64,000 nucleotides of DNA. Origin: Ceratothoa steindachneri (taxonomy: Eukaryota; Arthropoda; Malacostraca; Isopoda; Cymothoidae). The first letter of the stretch is position 1, and the number at the start of each line of letters is the position of its first letter. Positions 46,421-56,925 of this stretch are shown piece by piece. The notes under the pieces were generated by a model. That model worked only from the letters and a program-made list of their open reading frames with translations, was not told where the DNA came from and did no database searches. The stretch spans positions 130,580,545-130,644,544 of the forward strand of contig OZ018328.1 in assembly GCA_963969495.1 (NCBI GenBank). The letters run 5' to 3'. The translations under genes and the position numbers were made by a program.

Positions 46421-47252
46421 CGTATTTAATACAATTTCTTGTGTACATATTCGAAAGGCATCCGAAAGTATGAGTGGCATCTTAAAAAAAAACGTATTCT
46501 TGGTCATATCGGCAATTTTGGTTGTCGTATAAAAGTCATAAATATTCTTTTTGTCAGAAAATCCGTGTTTTCTTGATTAAAAAATGCAGTGTACTTATTT
46601 CCAGGCACACATAGGGCGAGGTACGCTATTACACACACCAATCTACATACACCTGCCTTGACATGATTACACTTTCACATATCTGACCTGACGACTTAGT
46701 AAAAAAGTCATAAAAAATCATAACAATGCCTATAATCCTGATTTAAAAACTGCTCAAAACTTTATTTTGCAAGATCATATTAATGATTCGCCCGATACTA
46801 AAGCATTCCACCATAGGCGAGAGGAATATATATTCCCGGGTCCCTAGGGCTAGTGGTAGGAGGGATCGATCAAGCGATCATGTCCATTCCATTTCTCCAA
46901 ATCCTTTTGCCTGTTTGCGGATTTAAGTTTGTACTTTTGAGTATCCGGCCTTTCTGTACGAACTTGTGCTTAGGCGTCTACATATAGTACATCGCCCCCC
47001 AGCTTCAGTATTTAGCGGTTTTTAGGTTAATATTGGAACTCATTATCATATTTAACCATTGTCTTTATTCCTTTCTTAGTTATTTTCTCTCTTTCTTTAT
47101 TAAATTTCCTTTCACTAGCTCTTACTCCCACTCTCTCTCTCTCTCTCTTTTCCCCCATTCTCTTTAGCTATCATATTTTTCTTATGTTTCTATCTACCGT
47201 GAATAGAAATGATCTGGTTGTGTGCACCATTTCCCTCTCCTTTTTTATTTAA

Positions 47253-47301
<49 letters not shown>

Positions 47302-47889
47302 GCGCGCGCAGTAGACAGATTAAATTATTTTTCCGAGGAGAAGTTTGAGATAGATCACCATGATGAGATTGAGAAAGATATCGGCGAAGACCGCAGCAGA
47401 TTGAAGAGTGACATTCTTAAGATTATTATCGCAACGACTCTACTTGACTCACATGTTGAACTCTGCCATGAACGGTTTGCGACCGGGTATGTGGATCTTG
47501 GAGGTTTTTTTTTTTTACTGGGCCTTTGAATTCGCCTTCTACTCAACATTTCGCGATAACCAGATTTTGTATTAAAGTGTTTAGTGATCTTCGATTTCCC
47601 CATGCTCATTTTGTTTAATTATTTCATTTCCTATTCTTCGTTTCGGCTTTTTCGCATCTGGAAGTTTGCACTTGTCCAAAAATATTTAGAGAAAAGCAGC
47701 CTCCCCTCCCCCACTCCCCTCCTTGCATCTGAGGGAGAAAATAAGATAAACAATTTACATTAACTCAACTCTTTAATTATCAAAGGCGAAAAAAAAGAGG
47801 CCGGATTTAAGTAATTGTTTAAATCATAGGCATTCAACATTTTAATTAGGGCTAAATCCCCCAGAATGCGTCAGTCCGCCCCCTTCAAA
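46419..47889. other. No gene seen; (CT)n microsatellite at 47253-47299
   Basis: Unassigned sequence with a CT dinucleotide array followed by GCGCGCGC at about 47303-47310. Confidence 0.45.
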
Positions 47890-47962
47890 TTTCTTAATTA
47901 GGCAAAGGCACTGACTAATTCATAAGGGTAAATCTCGGGTTCACGAGTTATTATTATTATTA
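47890..47962 (+). repeat. Short repeat ending in (ATT)n, matching 58110-58200 in reverse
   Basis: TTAATTAGGCAAAGGCACTG, ACTAATTCATAAGGGTAAAT, CTCGGGTTCACG, then (ATT)5. The complement of 58110-58200 reads ATAATTAGGCGAATGTACTG, ACTAATTCTTAGGGGTAAAT, CTCGG, GGTTCACGG, (ATT)n. This looks like the structured 3' end of a retroposon with an (ATT)n tail. Confidence 0.7.
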
Positions 47963-47969
47963 TTGGAAA

Positions 47970-48560
47970 AATGTAAGTAGTTACGTGCCCCAAGGATCTA
48001 TGTTGGGACCATTGTTGTTCCTTATTTATGCAAATGATATGGACACTGACCTACTTGGTAAATTATCCAAATTTGTGGACGACACAAAAATTGGGGGTAA
48101 AATTTTAAATGAGAACGATAGCAAATTAATTCAGTGGGATCGAGATTAAATTTTCGAATGGTCTAATAAATGAAACATGAAATTCAATTTAGAGAAGTGT
48201 CGAGTTTTGCAGGTAGGTCGAAATAACCCAAGTTTTAACTATGAAATGGTTGGTAAAATTCTTATCTCCGTGGACGAAGAAACTTAAGGAGCTTAAGTCT
48301 AACAAGCAGTGTGACGAAGCGTGTAAGAAGACGAACCGAATGCTGTGATTTATTGGGAGAAGTTTTCATTACAAACACCAAGATGTGATCATATCTCTAT
48401 ATAAAAGTTTAGTAAACCTACACTTTGAATACGTAATACAATTGCGGGTACATTACACCCATGTAAACATCAATAAAATGGAAAGAATTTAAGGACGTGC
48501 GACTAAACTAATTCCCTCGATTAGAAATAAGTCGTATATCGAAAGATTAAATAAACTAAA
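47970..48560 (+). pseudogene. CR1-like reverse transcriptase fragment
   Basis: The plus strand reads YVPQGSMLGPLLFLIYANDM (about 47978-48038), then KFVDDTKIGG where FVDD is the catalytic box (about 48069-48098). It continues with EWSNK, stop, NMKFNLEKCRVLQVGRNN (about 48175-48230), then broken blocks matching the RT thumb (SLYKSL, TLEYVIQ-like, about 48390-48450). The order and wording match the CR1-like fragment at 2035-3239, but the two differ too much to be one recent family. Stops and frameshifts make it dead. It starts directly after an (ATT)n run, so it may be joined to the retroposon end at 47890. Confidence 0.7.
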
Positions 48561-48800
48561 ACGACGGAATGTCGCGTGAGTTATCATCGTGGCGACAATG
48601 TCCAAAGGAGGTCTACTAACATATTAGTATACATAGAATGTGACTGGCCTTTGAGTGGAGTAAGTAGTCCTTGCTTGCTCTCTGTAACTATTTACTTAAG
48701 TCGAAGAGTCGAAAACCAATGAAGGCATCTCCTCCAGAAAGTATCTCAGGTGAGATTTCTAAAGAAAGTATGATGGTAAAGTGAAAATGTATGACAGATA

Positions 48801-49221
48801 TACAGGGTGTCTCAAAAGTCACGCACCATGAGAGAATTAGGTAAGTTTCTCCTATGGTCCGTCACTTTTCGGACACCATGTATTTTCCTCTAGATATTAA
48901 ACCACAACCAAAGTAAAGACCAGTGCAACAAAAGATTGAGGTAATTTAGAAATTTCTCCCCGAAATATTAAGTTTGTTAACTCTGATGTCACCGCGGTCG
49001 CCTTGGCAACGCGCCATAACGTTCCTATATATTACGTTTGTTGACCATCATCGACACAAGTGTCACTATGGAAATAAATAATAAAATGTTAATTTGTTGA
49101 TGATAAAACTTTGGTTGTGGTTTAATATCTAGCAGAAAATACAGTGTGTCCGAAAAGTGACGCCCAATAGGAGAAACTTACCTAATTCTCTCATGGTGCG
49201 TGACTTTTGGGACACCCTGTA
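48801..49221. mobile_element. Mariner-type MITE (421 bp) with long inverted repeats
   Basis: Starts TACAGGGTGTCTCAAAAGTC and ends with the complement of TACAGGGTGTCCCAAAAGTC. The inverted repeats extend about 120 bp inward (ACGCACCATGAGAGAATTAG, GTAAGTTTCTCCTAT, CACTTTTCGGACAC, TAGATATTAAACCACAACCA) with few mismatches. TA flanks both ends (48799-48800 and 49222-49223). No coding frame. The TACAGGGTGT-type end and TA target are typical of mariner relatives. Confidence 0.9.
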
Positions 49222-49621
49222 TAACGCAGTTCCACCTGTCGACCTTAACGCCGATTAGGAACATATTATTTAGATGTTACCTGCATCAAATGTGCCCATG
49301 CTACACCTGACACACCCTTTGTGGGTTTTAGGGGGAAGAGAAGACTGAAAAGCCTCTCCTCACCATACGACCTAATGGGGGAATGGGGATTCTGTTTTAC
49401 TATTTTGTTTTTCTTGTTCCCGCAGGGTGACCCATCTTCGTCGTGGAACATGGGCAAGCGCTGGAGAGTTGCGTGCCCTCTAGGTCTCTTATACACTTAG
49501 GTAGTTCACATGGGTCTCATACTTTTCTCGCATTTTTCACCTCTCTTAATTTCACTTTCTTTAGCCTTCGTTGGTTTTCGCTTGCCTTTTGTAAGTAATT
49601 AAATTTCCCGAAAAACCAATA
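49222..49621. other. No gene supported; strong splice-acceptor-like site at 49425
   Basis: TTACTATTTTGTTTTTCTTG TTCCCGCAG|GG is an excellent 3' splice site by eye, followed by a 24-codon frame (GDPSSSWNMGKRWRVACPLG) ending at 49498. No partner donor or family match is visible. Confidence 0.3.
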
Positions 49622-50169
49622 GGAATCAAGGACTCTCTCATGATTCTATGACTCCAATTTGTCAAGTATCAATAGCTACCATTATTAGCGCATATGCACC
49701 GACTCTAGACACTAAAGACGACGTGAAAGAGAACTTAAATGGCTTACTAGACATCGTCATTTCCTCTATCCCCAACGAAAACAAAATAATTCTTTCAGTA
49801 GACTTCAATACCAGAGTTGGGAAAGACCATGGACTGAATAGGAACAATCGGCAAGAAAGAAGTAGACAAAGTCAACACCAATTGATCCTCCTCCAAAAGT
49901 ATTGAACCAAGCTTAATCCTCAGACACACACTCGTTCGGCAGAGCAAGAACCGTCTCCTGACAACATCAACTCAAAATATCGGCATCTCATTGACTACGT
50001 CATCGTAAGATCCTGTGATCGAGAAGGTGTCCTGACAACACGAGCAGTCATGGGAGCAGATGAATATTGGATATCTAGAAAAGGCCTATTGATGAATTTA
50101 TAAACGGCCTATGAATACTGGAAGAACTTAAATAAGTCATCAAAATCTTGAAGGACAACAGAGCAGCAG
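49622..50169 (+). pseudogene. RTE-like retrotransposon, left half (endonuclease), split by the jockey insertion
   Basis: The frame 49648-49905 reads ATIISAYAPTLDTKDDVKEN and IILSVDFNTRVGKDH (GDFNARVGKDH in the family). After a stop come RHLIDYVIVRSCDREGVLTT and RAVMGADEYW (about 49980-50070), the endonuclease pattern of RTE/BovB-like and related non-LTR elements. It ends VIKILKDNRAA (about 50136-50168), exactly at the insertion site. The reading resumes at 55427 (KDNRAAELDRISAEAYTVGG). Stops and small frame changes show it was already decaying, or has decayed since. Clade naming (RTE against a relative) is uncertain. Confidence 0.75.
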
Positions 50170-50564
50170 CCTGCCTTGCTTGCATGAGCAGACCCCCTCC
50201 CGCTTTGACAGCAATCTTGTACGGATAATTATTAAAAGTGAATTTTTAGCGAAAAAGTGAATAGCGTGACCCTACTTGTTAGTAGTAGCAGGATACTTCG
50301 GAATTCAGTGGACCACTTGCTTTTCAAAGTGATATACGGTTAAGGAAGAAATCTTCGCTCCTTTGTGGACACGGAGATCAAAACCCTCCCCGGCCCACCC
50401 GCTTGCCAGGAAAAAAAGTCATTTGAGGTAAAGTAAAAAATTTTTTGGGACATTGAACCCTCTTTTTCTTTCTCACCTCTTTCCGTCTAGAAACAAAACA
50501 AAAAGTGAACACAGTGAACACTACAAACATAATAAACTGTAACGCATCGTAAGATGCACATATC

Positions 50565-52139
50565 ATGAGAGAAACCCTACGAATTACTCTTCGGGTCCTC
50601 TCGGAGGGCCCGAAACCCGAACGTGAAAAGGTTTTTGAAACGGTTTATGGATCCCTACGAATTGCTTTAGTACGACTGGTAGACTTAAACAATGGTTACT
50701 CGGCTATCTGCGCGAGGGAGGCTGATTGTGAAGCCTTGACCTCCGGGAAAGCCGTTGAATGCCTTAAGAAAATCAACCTCAGACCGCAAACACCACCACA
50801 AATAAGGACCCACCGCAGTTTAATCTGCAGGCGCCTTGACCCCTGGGTAGGGAGCCACTCGGCTGACGAAATCAAAAGGGAAATTGAGAACAACCACGAC
50901 TGGGCAAAAGTAGCGGAAGTCTTCAAATTTAAAACTTACACTCATGTTTTCAAAGTGGTATTCGAAGATACGGCTATGGCTCAGAAGGCAAAGGATAATG
51001 GACTGCTTCTCTTCAACGTGCGAGTTTGCCCAGAGCAGATGGAACGTGAGGAGTTTGTTGATTTGCAAATGTGCTTCAGGTGCTACAAATACAACAAACA
51101 CACCACGTCCAACTGCCCTGAAAACAAAGACCTTAAATTGTGTTCCATTTGCGCCGGTCGTGACCATTTTTGGCGCGAATGCAAGAACAATACCACCAAA
51201 TGTCTTAATTGCTCAGGCCCTCACCGGACCATGTCTATGGCATTTCCGATTAAAAAGCAGGAATTGAGCAATCAAAGCAAGCTTAAACGTGAATCGGAAG
51301 AGAATAAAGCTAACTCCACCTACGCTAAAGTAGCCAAAGCCGCCATCGCCGAATCAAACAGTCAAAATCAGAAACAATACCTACACATCGAAAATGAGCA
51401 TTCCACGAAAATTATGTGCTGCATATATTATGCACACATACAAAATATAACACGCCCCGGTACTTTTGCCACAGAAGTTAATCGCATGCTCGTGAAAAAC
51501 GGGCTTAGCGAGATGTGTTTCCCCGATAACCCCCCTTCAGAGGAGGTTATGAGAATAACCGTTGCTCCTCAGTGCCAAGAGAAGTGCCAGAAGATTCAGA
51601 CCCCAAACACAGCCATCTCACGGGACCCCCGACTGAACAAACCAAAAGAAACACAAACACAAAAACAGGCGCCACTCACCCCCAAAAAATCCACACCACA
51701 AGAAACAAATACACACACCCCCAAACCCACACCAACAAAAGAGGCAGTCCGACCCAAGGAGACCAGGTCCCCTAGGTCAAGGAAGATCTCAAAAACTCGC
51801 GGCCCACGGTCTACCTCCTCATCCCGAGGAAGGGAGCACCAGCTTAAGTACCACTCAAGAGGCTTTAACCTGAAATTGTACGCCCCTGAATCTGCCCCAT
51901 TCCCAACTGAATTGGACTCCCGTGAAGTGTCGGAAGGTCTTAGGACCGGAAGATACAAATGGGAATGCTCCGACGAGGTACCGGAGCGACAGGTTGAGGA
52001 AGCCCTCTCTCAAAATAAGGTTAAGCTGGCCACGGACTGTTTTTACACAATCACCGACACTGAATTTAGGAAAAAAAGAAACGGCAGGGAGCGCACCCCG
52101 CCCAATACACCACACGGGGCTAAAGTAGATCGCGAATAA
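50565..52139 (+). CDS. Jockey-like ORF1, nucleic-acid-binding Gag-like protein (524 aa)
   Basis: Binds element RNA and assembles the ribonucleoprotein in this family (family knowledge). Residues about 85-165 (DPWVGSHSADEIKREIENNH ... FEDTAMAQKAKDNGLLLFNV) look like the RRM-like domain that precedes the knuckles. CCHC knuckles start at Cys170: CFRCYKYNKHTTSNC (CX2CX5HX4C), CSICAGRDHFWREC (CX2CX4HX4C) and CLNCSGPHRTMSMAF, where the final Cys of a CX2CX3HX6C knuckle has become Phe. A Pro/Thr/Lys-rich linker (about 355-430) and a conserved tail follow. The tail (GRYKWECS, EFRKKRNGR) is shared with the fragment at 1-850. ATG at 50565 opens the frame; TAA ends it 46 bp before ORF2. No internal breaks. 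Confidence 0.9.
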   Translation: MRETLRITLRVLSEGPKPEREKVFETVYGSLRIALVRLVDLNNGYSAICAREADCEALTSGKAVECLKKINLRPQTPPQIRTHRSLICRRLDPWVGSHSADEIKREIENNHDWAKVAEVFKFKTYTHVFKVVFEDTAMAQKAKDNGLLLFNVRVCPEQMEREEFVDLQMCFRCYKYNKHTTSNCPENKDLKLCSICAGRDHFWRECKNNTTKCLNCSGPHRTMSMAFPIKKQELSNQSKLKRESEENKANSTYAKVAKAAIAESNSQNQKQYLHIENEHSTKIMCCIYYAHIQNITRPGTFATEVNRMLVKNGLSEMCFPDNPPSEEVMRITVAPQCQEKCQKIQTPNTAISRDPRLNKPKETQTQKQAPLTPKKSTPQETNTHTPKPTPTKEAVRPKETRSPRSRKISKTRGPRSTSSSRGREHQLKYHSRGFNLKLYAPESAPFPTELDSREVSEGLRTGRYKWECSDEVPERQVEEALSQNKVKLATDCFYTITDTEFRKKRNGRERTPPNTPHGAKVDRE

Positions 52140-52185
52140 GCGTCTACTTTAACTCCATACACTAAAAGAACCTACATTACTCAAA

Positions 52186-54929
52186 ATGACCAACAGACTA
52201 ACAGTAATACAAATGAATGTTAATGGATGGGACGGAAAAGGTTCCATCTACGGCAACATTCTACGACAAAGTGACCCCGACATTATACTAATTAATGAAC
52301 ACGGAATGACTGAACATAAAGAAATTAAAATTTTTCAATACGACGTCATTAGCAAAAATCATAGTCAGGAACGGTATGACGGCTGCGCAATAGCCGTCAG
52401 AAAAGGTTTAAAGTACAAAAGACTACCCGACTTAGATGAATCTTACCTTGCCATTGAGGTAGGCACTACCCTGGGGGTCTAGTCGTGGCCACGGGGTACC
52501 AACCCCCAAGACGCGGCTATGTACCCCTGCACAACCTTCTACAGGTCTTCAGCCATAAGAAAAATGCAATCTTTGCTGGAGATCTGAACGCAAGGTGTGC
52601 AGCGTCAGGGTATACTTCCTACAACAATGCAGGTAGAAACATTGAAGTCCTACTTGACAGAAATTACGGGACGAGAATCGGACCAGAATTCCCGACATAT
52701 ATTACAGGCTATGCAGCAACGAAACCTGATATTGTTTTATCCAGTATCAGGTTTCAATATAACTACTACATTGAACCAGGCCCCATTATTCCAAGTGACC
52801 AACAGGCAATTAAAATCACAATTAGCGTAAACCCCATTCAGATTGCAATCCCAGAACGCAAAAGCTATAAGCAGGCGGACTGGGAAAGCTACAAAAATTA
52901 TCTTCTAAATTATACCCCAGACCCTTTAATTGACGCTAATTTAGAAGAAATAGATGAAGAGCTGGATAAGATCACCGACCTCCTTATAAAAGCAGATAAA
53001 AATAGTATTCCCCGCATTAAATATAAAACCCTTCCAGCTCCTATTTGGACCCCCCCCATGAAAGCCCTGGCCCAAGAATATAGGGACCTGTCCGATGTAG
53101 TAGCGCTGACAGGCCCCAACCACAATATCCATAGACGCATAAGACAGATAAAAGACGAACTTCAGACACTCATTACAGACGAACAAATACAGGTATGGAA
53201 CAGACTAATTGAGGGACTTGACATAGAGAGAGACTCACGGACCTTTTGGCAGACATACAGACGTTTAAAAGGACAACCCCCTCAAAAGAAAGTTGTACTC
53301 AAACATGACGATAAAGAAATTGACGAGAATACAGAGATTGAGGAAATTTTTAGGACATTCTGGTCCTCAATCTTTAAAATTACCCCCGAAGAAAACGACA
53401 ACTATGACCTCGATTTCGAAAATAACATTATCCAACAACTAAACACACAAATACATAAAACCTCCCCTCATCACTGTGTGTCGCAGGAAAGAGCGATGGA
53501 GGGCTATGGGAGTAAAATAACTGCCCAAGAGCTCTCCATCGCACTAAAATCCTTTCGTCAAAGAGCACCGGGTACCACGGGGCTGACCAGGGAAAATTTC
53601 ATTAAGGCCCCGCCTAATGTTCTGAGTGGGCTACTTAACATCATGAATGCCGCTCTGAACACAGGCTATTTTCCCGACCAGTGGAAAGTGGCCAAAATGA
53701 TCTTCCTTCCCAAATCGGGAAAGCCCCCGGACTGCCCCGCAAACTTCCGTCCGATATCTCTCTTAGAAGTTGCTGGCAAAGTCTTCGAGAAGATATTGGC
53801 AAACAGGGTCAACTCTTTTCTTGATGAAGCCAACCTGCATAACGAGCAACAGCACGGCTTCAGAAAGAAAAGAGGGACTGACACGGCACTAGCCGTTATT
53901 ACGGAAAAGCTTGCAAAGATCAAGGCAAGTAAAAGGCATGCCGACCTGGTGCTCCGCGATGTCAGAAAAACATTTGACAAGGTTTGGAAGAGAGGCTTGC
54001 AATTTAAGATCCTGCAAGTAGGCCTCGACCCCATTCTTGAAAGGATTCTATGCGACTATATAATGGAGAGGAGAGCGTATATACAGATCAAAGAGCACAA
54101 AGGCCCCGAGTTCGAGCTCGAATCTGGGGTCCCACAAGGGGGGTGTCTCTCCCCCCTTTTATACAACATATATACACGTGACTTACCACAACCTCTTTCC
54201 GAAGGTACGATATACGTTCAGTTCGCTGACGATATATCGCAAATTTGTACAGCCGCCTACGTTCACAGGGAATTTATGGCGAGAAATACGGCTAGGGAGA
54301 TTTCCAACATCAACTCTTTCGAGAGAAAATGGAAGATTTCGACCAATGCCCAAAAATTCAAAATAATTCCCATGTTTCGCAAGACCTTCAACGATATACG
54401 GGTAGAGGGGGAGAGAATCCCCTACTGCTCAGAAGGGACGGTCCTGGGGCTCAAAATCACCACAGGGGGATACAAGTGTCATATCGAGCGGACAGTCGCG
54501 AATAGCAAGAGAGATTTGAGGGAGTTTTATAGGTTCATGGACCTTACTCGCTCAAATAAACTCAAGATATTCAATGCGTGCATTCGTTCGAGACTCTTGT
54601 ACCCCCCGGTGCCGCTGAACGCGAGCGCCATGACCCACATTGCGAAACTACAAGTCATCCAGAACAAAGCGGTTCTCCTTATTACAAATACCCGAAGAAG
54701 AGAACATAAAAGACAAAGGGAGCTCCACGACTCGGTTGGATTAACTCCGATCAATGTGGCGCTCCACGAGAGAGCTAAGAGGATATGGCAGGCCATTGGC
54801 GCCCGCTTGACCCCTGAATTCTCTCGTACACACTTAGAAATCGAAGCAGACCGACAAAAAAGACCTTTTAGAAGTAGTAAACTACAGACAGACAATGACG
54901 TAATCCCAAAATACACCAGACAGAACTGA
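52186..54929 (+). CDS. Jockey-like ORF2, AP-type endonuclease plus reverse transcriptase, with one frameshift
   Basis: Nicks the target and copies the RNA by target-primed reverse transcription (family knowledge). The first frame (52186-52482) has TVIQMNVNGWDGKGSIYGNI and IILINEHGM, the Asn and Glu sites of the endonuclease. It stops at TAG 52480-52482 because a G run at 52473-52477 is one base short; the protein resumes at about 52485 with VATGYQPPRRGYVPLHNLLQ. GDLNAR is intact (about 52580), but the closing SDH motif reads PSDQQAIKITI (about 52794), so the catalytic His is Gln. The RT spans about 53690-54400: LPKSGKPPDCPANFRPISLL, QHGFRKKRGTDTALA, LVLRDVRKTFDKVW, SGVPQGGCLSPLLYN and VQFADDISQ with the FADD box at 54222-54233. 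The tail is Lys/Arg-rich and no RNase H is seen. The frameshift may be real or a sequencing error. Confidence 0.88.
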
Positions 54930-55168
54930 CAAAATACGAAGTAATTCGCAGGTTCCTTTAGAATATCCAATTCAAATTAAAAATCACTTGAAAAACGCAA
55001 AAATAAAGTAAATTTTCACTTTCACTTTTTCAAAATCATATTAATTAATTAATTAATAAATCAATACCCCTCAAAAACTTTTACTAAAGTCATAGCGGGA
55101 ATAAAAACCCCGCCAAAAATAAAGGCTTGAATGCCTTAAGCAATCAACCGATCAGTAGGATCGTAACC

Positions 55169-55230
55169 ATAATTAAATTAAACATGTTTAATTTAATTAT
55201 ATAAACTATGGATTGTAATTCATAGTTTAT
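55169..55230 (+). other. Two consecutive perfect hairpins in the jockey 3' UTR
   Basis: 55169-55200 is a perfect 32-base palindrome centred on ACATGT. It is immediately followed by ATAAACTATG (55201-55210) and its exact complement CATAGTTTAT (55221-55230) around a 10-base loop. They lie about 240 bp after the ORF2 stop. In some non-LTR elements the RT recognises 3' UTR stem-loops; that role here is inference. Confidence 0.75.
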
Positions 55231-55426
55231 CAAAAAATACACGAAACAACCACAAAGAACACAACTAACCGTACATTGACAGAGCTACCCTTTCACCAGG
55301 GATCTTTTTATTCTTTCTCCTACACACTATCTATTCTTTAAACTCACCCTTTAACCACTTTACTCTCTTACTATTCTCTCTCTAATTCTACCTATATTTC
55401 ATCTCTTATTTTGTCCAATGTCCAAA

Positions 55427-55850
55427 AAGGACAACAGAGCAGCAGAGCTAGATAGAATATCAGCAGAAGCATACACAGTAGGAGGCAACGTGGTACCCTA
55501 ACAACTGCACCTAGTCCTTGTCAAGTTCTGGATGAATGGGACTGTACCATCTGACTTCAAGGATTTAACCAAGCTTACAATTTAAAAGAAGAAAGGTCAC
55601 CGCTGTGACTCCGGGAAGTATCGTGGAATTTTCCTGTTAAGAACTGCCGGCAAGATCTTCGCCCACATCATGAACAATCGATTCAAGCCTCAAGCTACGA
55701 AAATTGTGCCTGAGGAGTAATTTGGATTTAGACCGTCACGTAGAACCACGGATATAATATTCACAATTTGACAATTACAGGAGAAATGTCGTGAACAGTC
55801 TCAACTTGCCTGTGTCCATGTCATTTATCGACCTTACCAAAATATAACAA
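55427..55850 (+). pseudogene. RTE-like retrotransposon, right half (reverse transcriptase), truncated
   Basis: Continues the left half at 49622-50169. KDNRAAELDRISAEAYTVGG (55430-55490), QLHLVLVKFWMNGTVPSDFK (about 55502-55561), KKKGHRCDSGKYRGIFLLRT, AGKIFAHIMNNRFKPQ (to about 55690), EE, stop, FGFRPSRRTTDIIFTI (about 55722-55767), LQEKCREQSQLACVHV. These are RT fingers/palm blocks 0-3. It breaks off at about 55840 in A/T-rich repeat, before the FADD box. Three in-frame stops are present. Confidence 0.8.
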
Positions 55851-56925
55851 ATTTCTGGAAATAGAAAAAATACAAATTAAAAAATATCTATAAAATTCGG
55901 AGCTAATAAAAGTATTTAAAATAGGAGAAATAATAACAAAATAAAATATCCCTAAAAATAGGATTTTTAAAACTATAGAAATAGGAAAAATAGTATAAAT
56001 GAAAATCTTCAAAAATAAGACAATAAAATCTTTAAAATCTAAAAAAAATATAGAAAATATAAAAAACTATGGAATCTTTTAAATTAGGAAAAAATAATAA
56101 AAATTAAGCTATAAAAATCTTTATAACAGAAAAAATACTTTAATTATAAATCTAATAAATCTTTTAAACTAGGAAATAGTATTAGAATCAAAATATTAAA
56201 AAATAGAAAAAGTAATAAACATCTAAATCTTTTAAAATAAGGAAAATTAATAAACAAAACATTGCAAAAATTGCAAAAAATAATGTAAAAAATTTAAAAA
56301 TCTTAAATATAGGAAATAAGTAATATAAAGAACACTTTAAATCTTTATTAGTAGGAAAATTAATAAAAATGCCAATTGAAAAATAATTGAAAATAGGAAA
56401 AAATGTAAAATTATAATCTTAAATTTTTTTAAACATAAGAAAAATAACAAAAATAATAAAGTGAAATGTTAAAAACTTTAAACAGAGCTAAATTTAAACT
56501 AAAAAATCTAAGAAATCTGTTAATATAGGAGAAGTAATAGAAATATAAATTTATACAATAGATCTAAAAATGGAAATTAAATGTCTAAAAGTCTTTAACT
56601 TTACGAACAAATAAACATAATAAATATTAAAACCTTTAAAAATACTGAAAAAATAGTAAAATACAAATTTCAACATTTTTAAAAATAGAACAAAATTTTA
56701 AAATAGGATAAAATAAGGATTACTATTAAAAAGGAATAAGCAATAAAAATAAAATTTAAAAATCTTTAAAAATAGGAAAAAATAATAAAATAAAAATCCA
56801 CAAAATATTAAAACTAAGAATAAACAATAAAAGAAAAATCTAAAATATATTTAGGAATATAAATTAATAAAAATACGAACTGAAAAATTATTTAAAACTA
56901 AGAAAAATAATAAAAAGATATAGAA
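55850..56925. repeat. A/T-rich degenerate tandem repeat, about 35-40 bp period
   Basis: Over a kilobase of imperfect units such as AATCTTTAAAAATAGGAAAA AATAATAAAA. The recurring words are CTTTAAA, ATAGGAAA and AATAATAAA. No coding content. It probably expanded at the broken end of the RTE-like element. Confidence 0.8.

Larger units (their letters stand above)
50170..55426 (+). mobile_element. Full-length jockey-like non-LTR retrotransposon with 19-bp target site duplication
   Basis: AAGGACAACAGAGCAGCAG is present at 50151-50169 and exactly again at 55427-55445. The 5257 bp between hold a 395-bp 5' UTR, ORF1 (50565-52139), a 46-bp spacer, ORF2 (52186-54929, one frameshift) and a 3' UTR of about 500 bp. 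The 3' UTR has two consecutive hairpins and ends in two copies of TGTCCAA plus a short A run, rather than a long poly(A). A target duplication of this length and two overlapping-phase ORFs are typical of the jockey superfamily. It lies inside an older RTE-like element. High coding integrity marks it as the youngest large insertion in the window. Confidence 0.9.

Noticed and set aside
49266..49496. Host exon after the strong acceptor at 49425
   Set aside because: Only 24 codons follow before a stop, and no donor or upstream exon could be linked.
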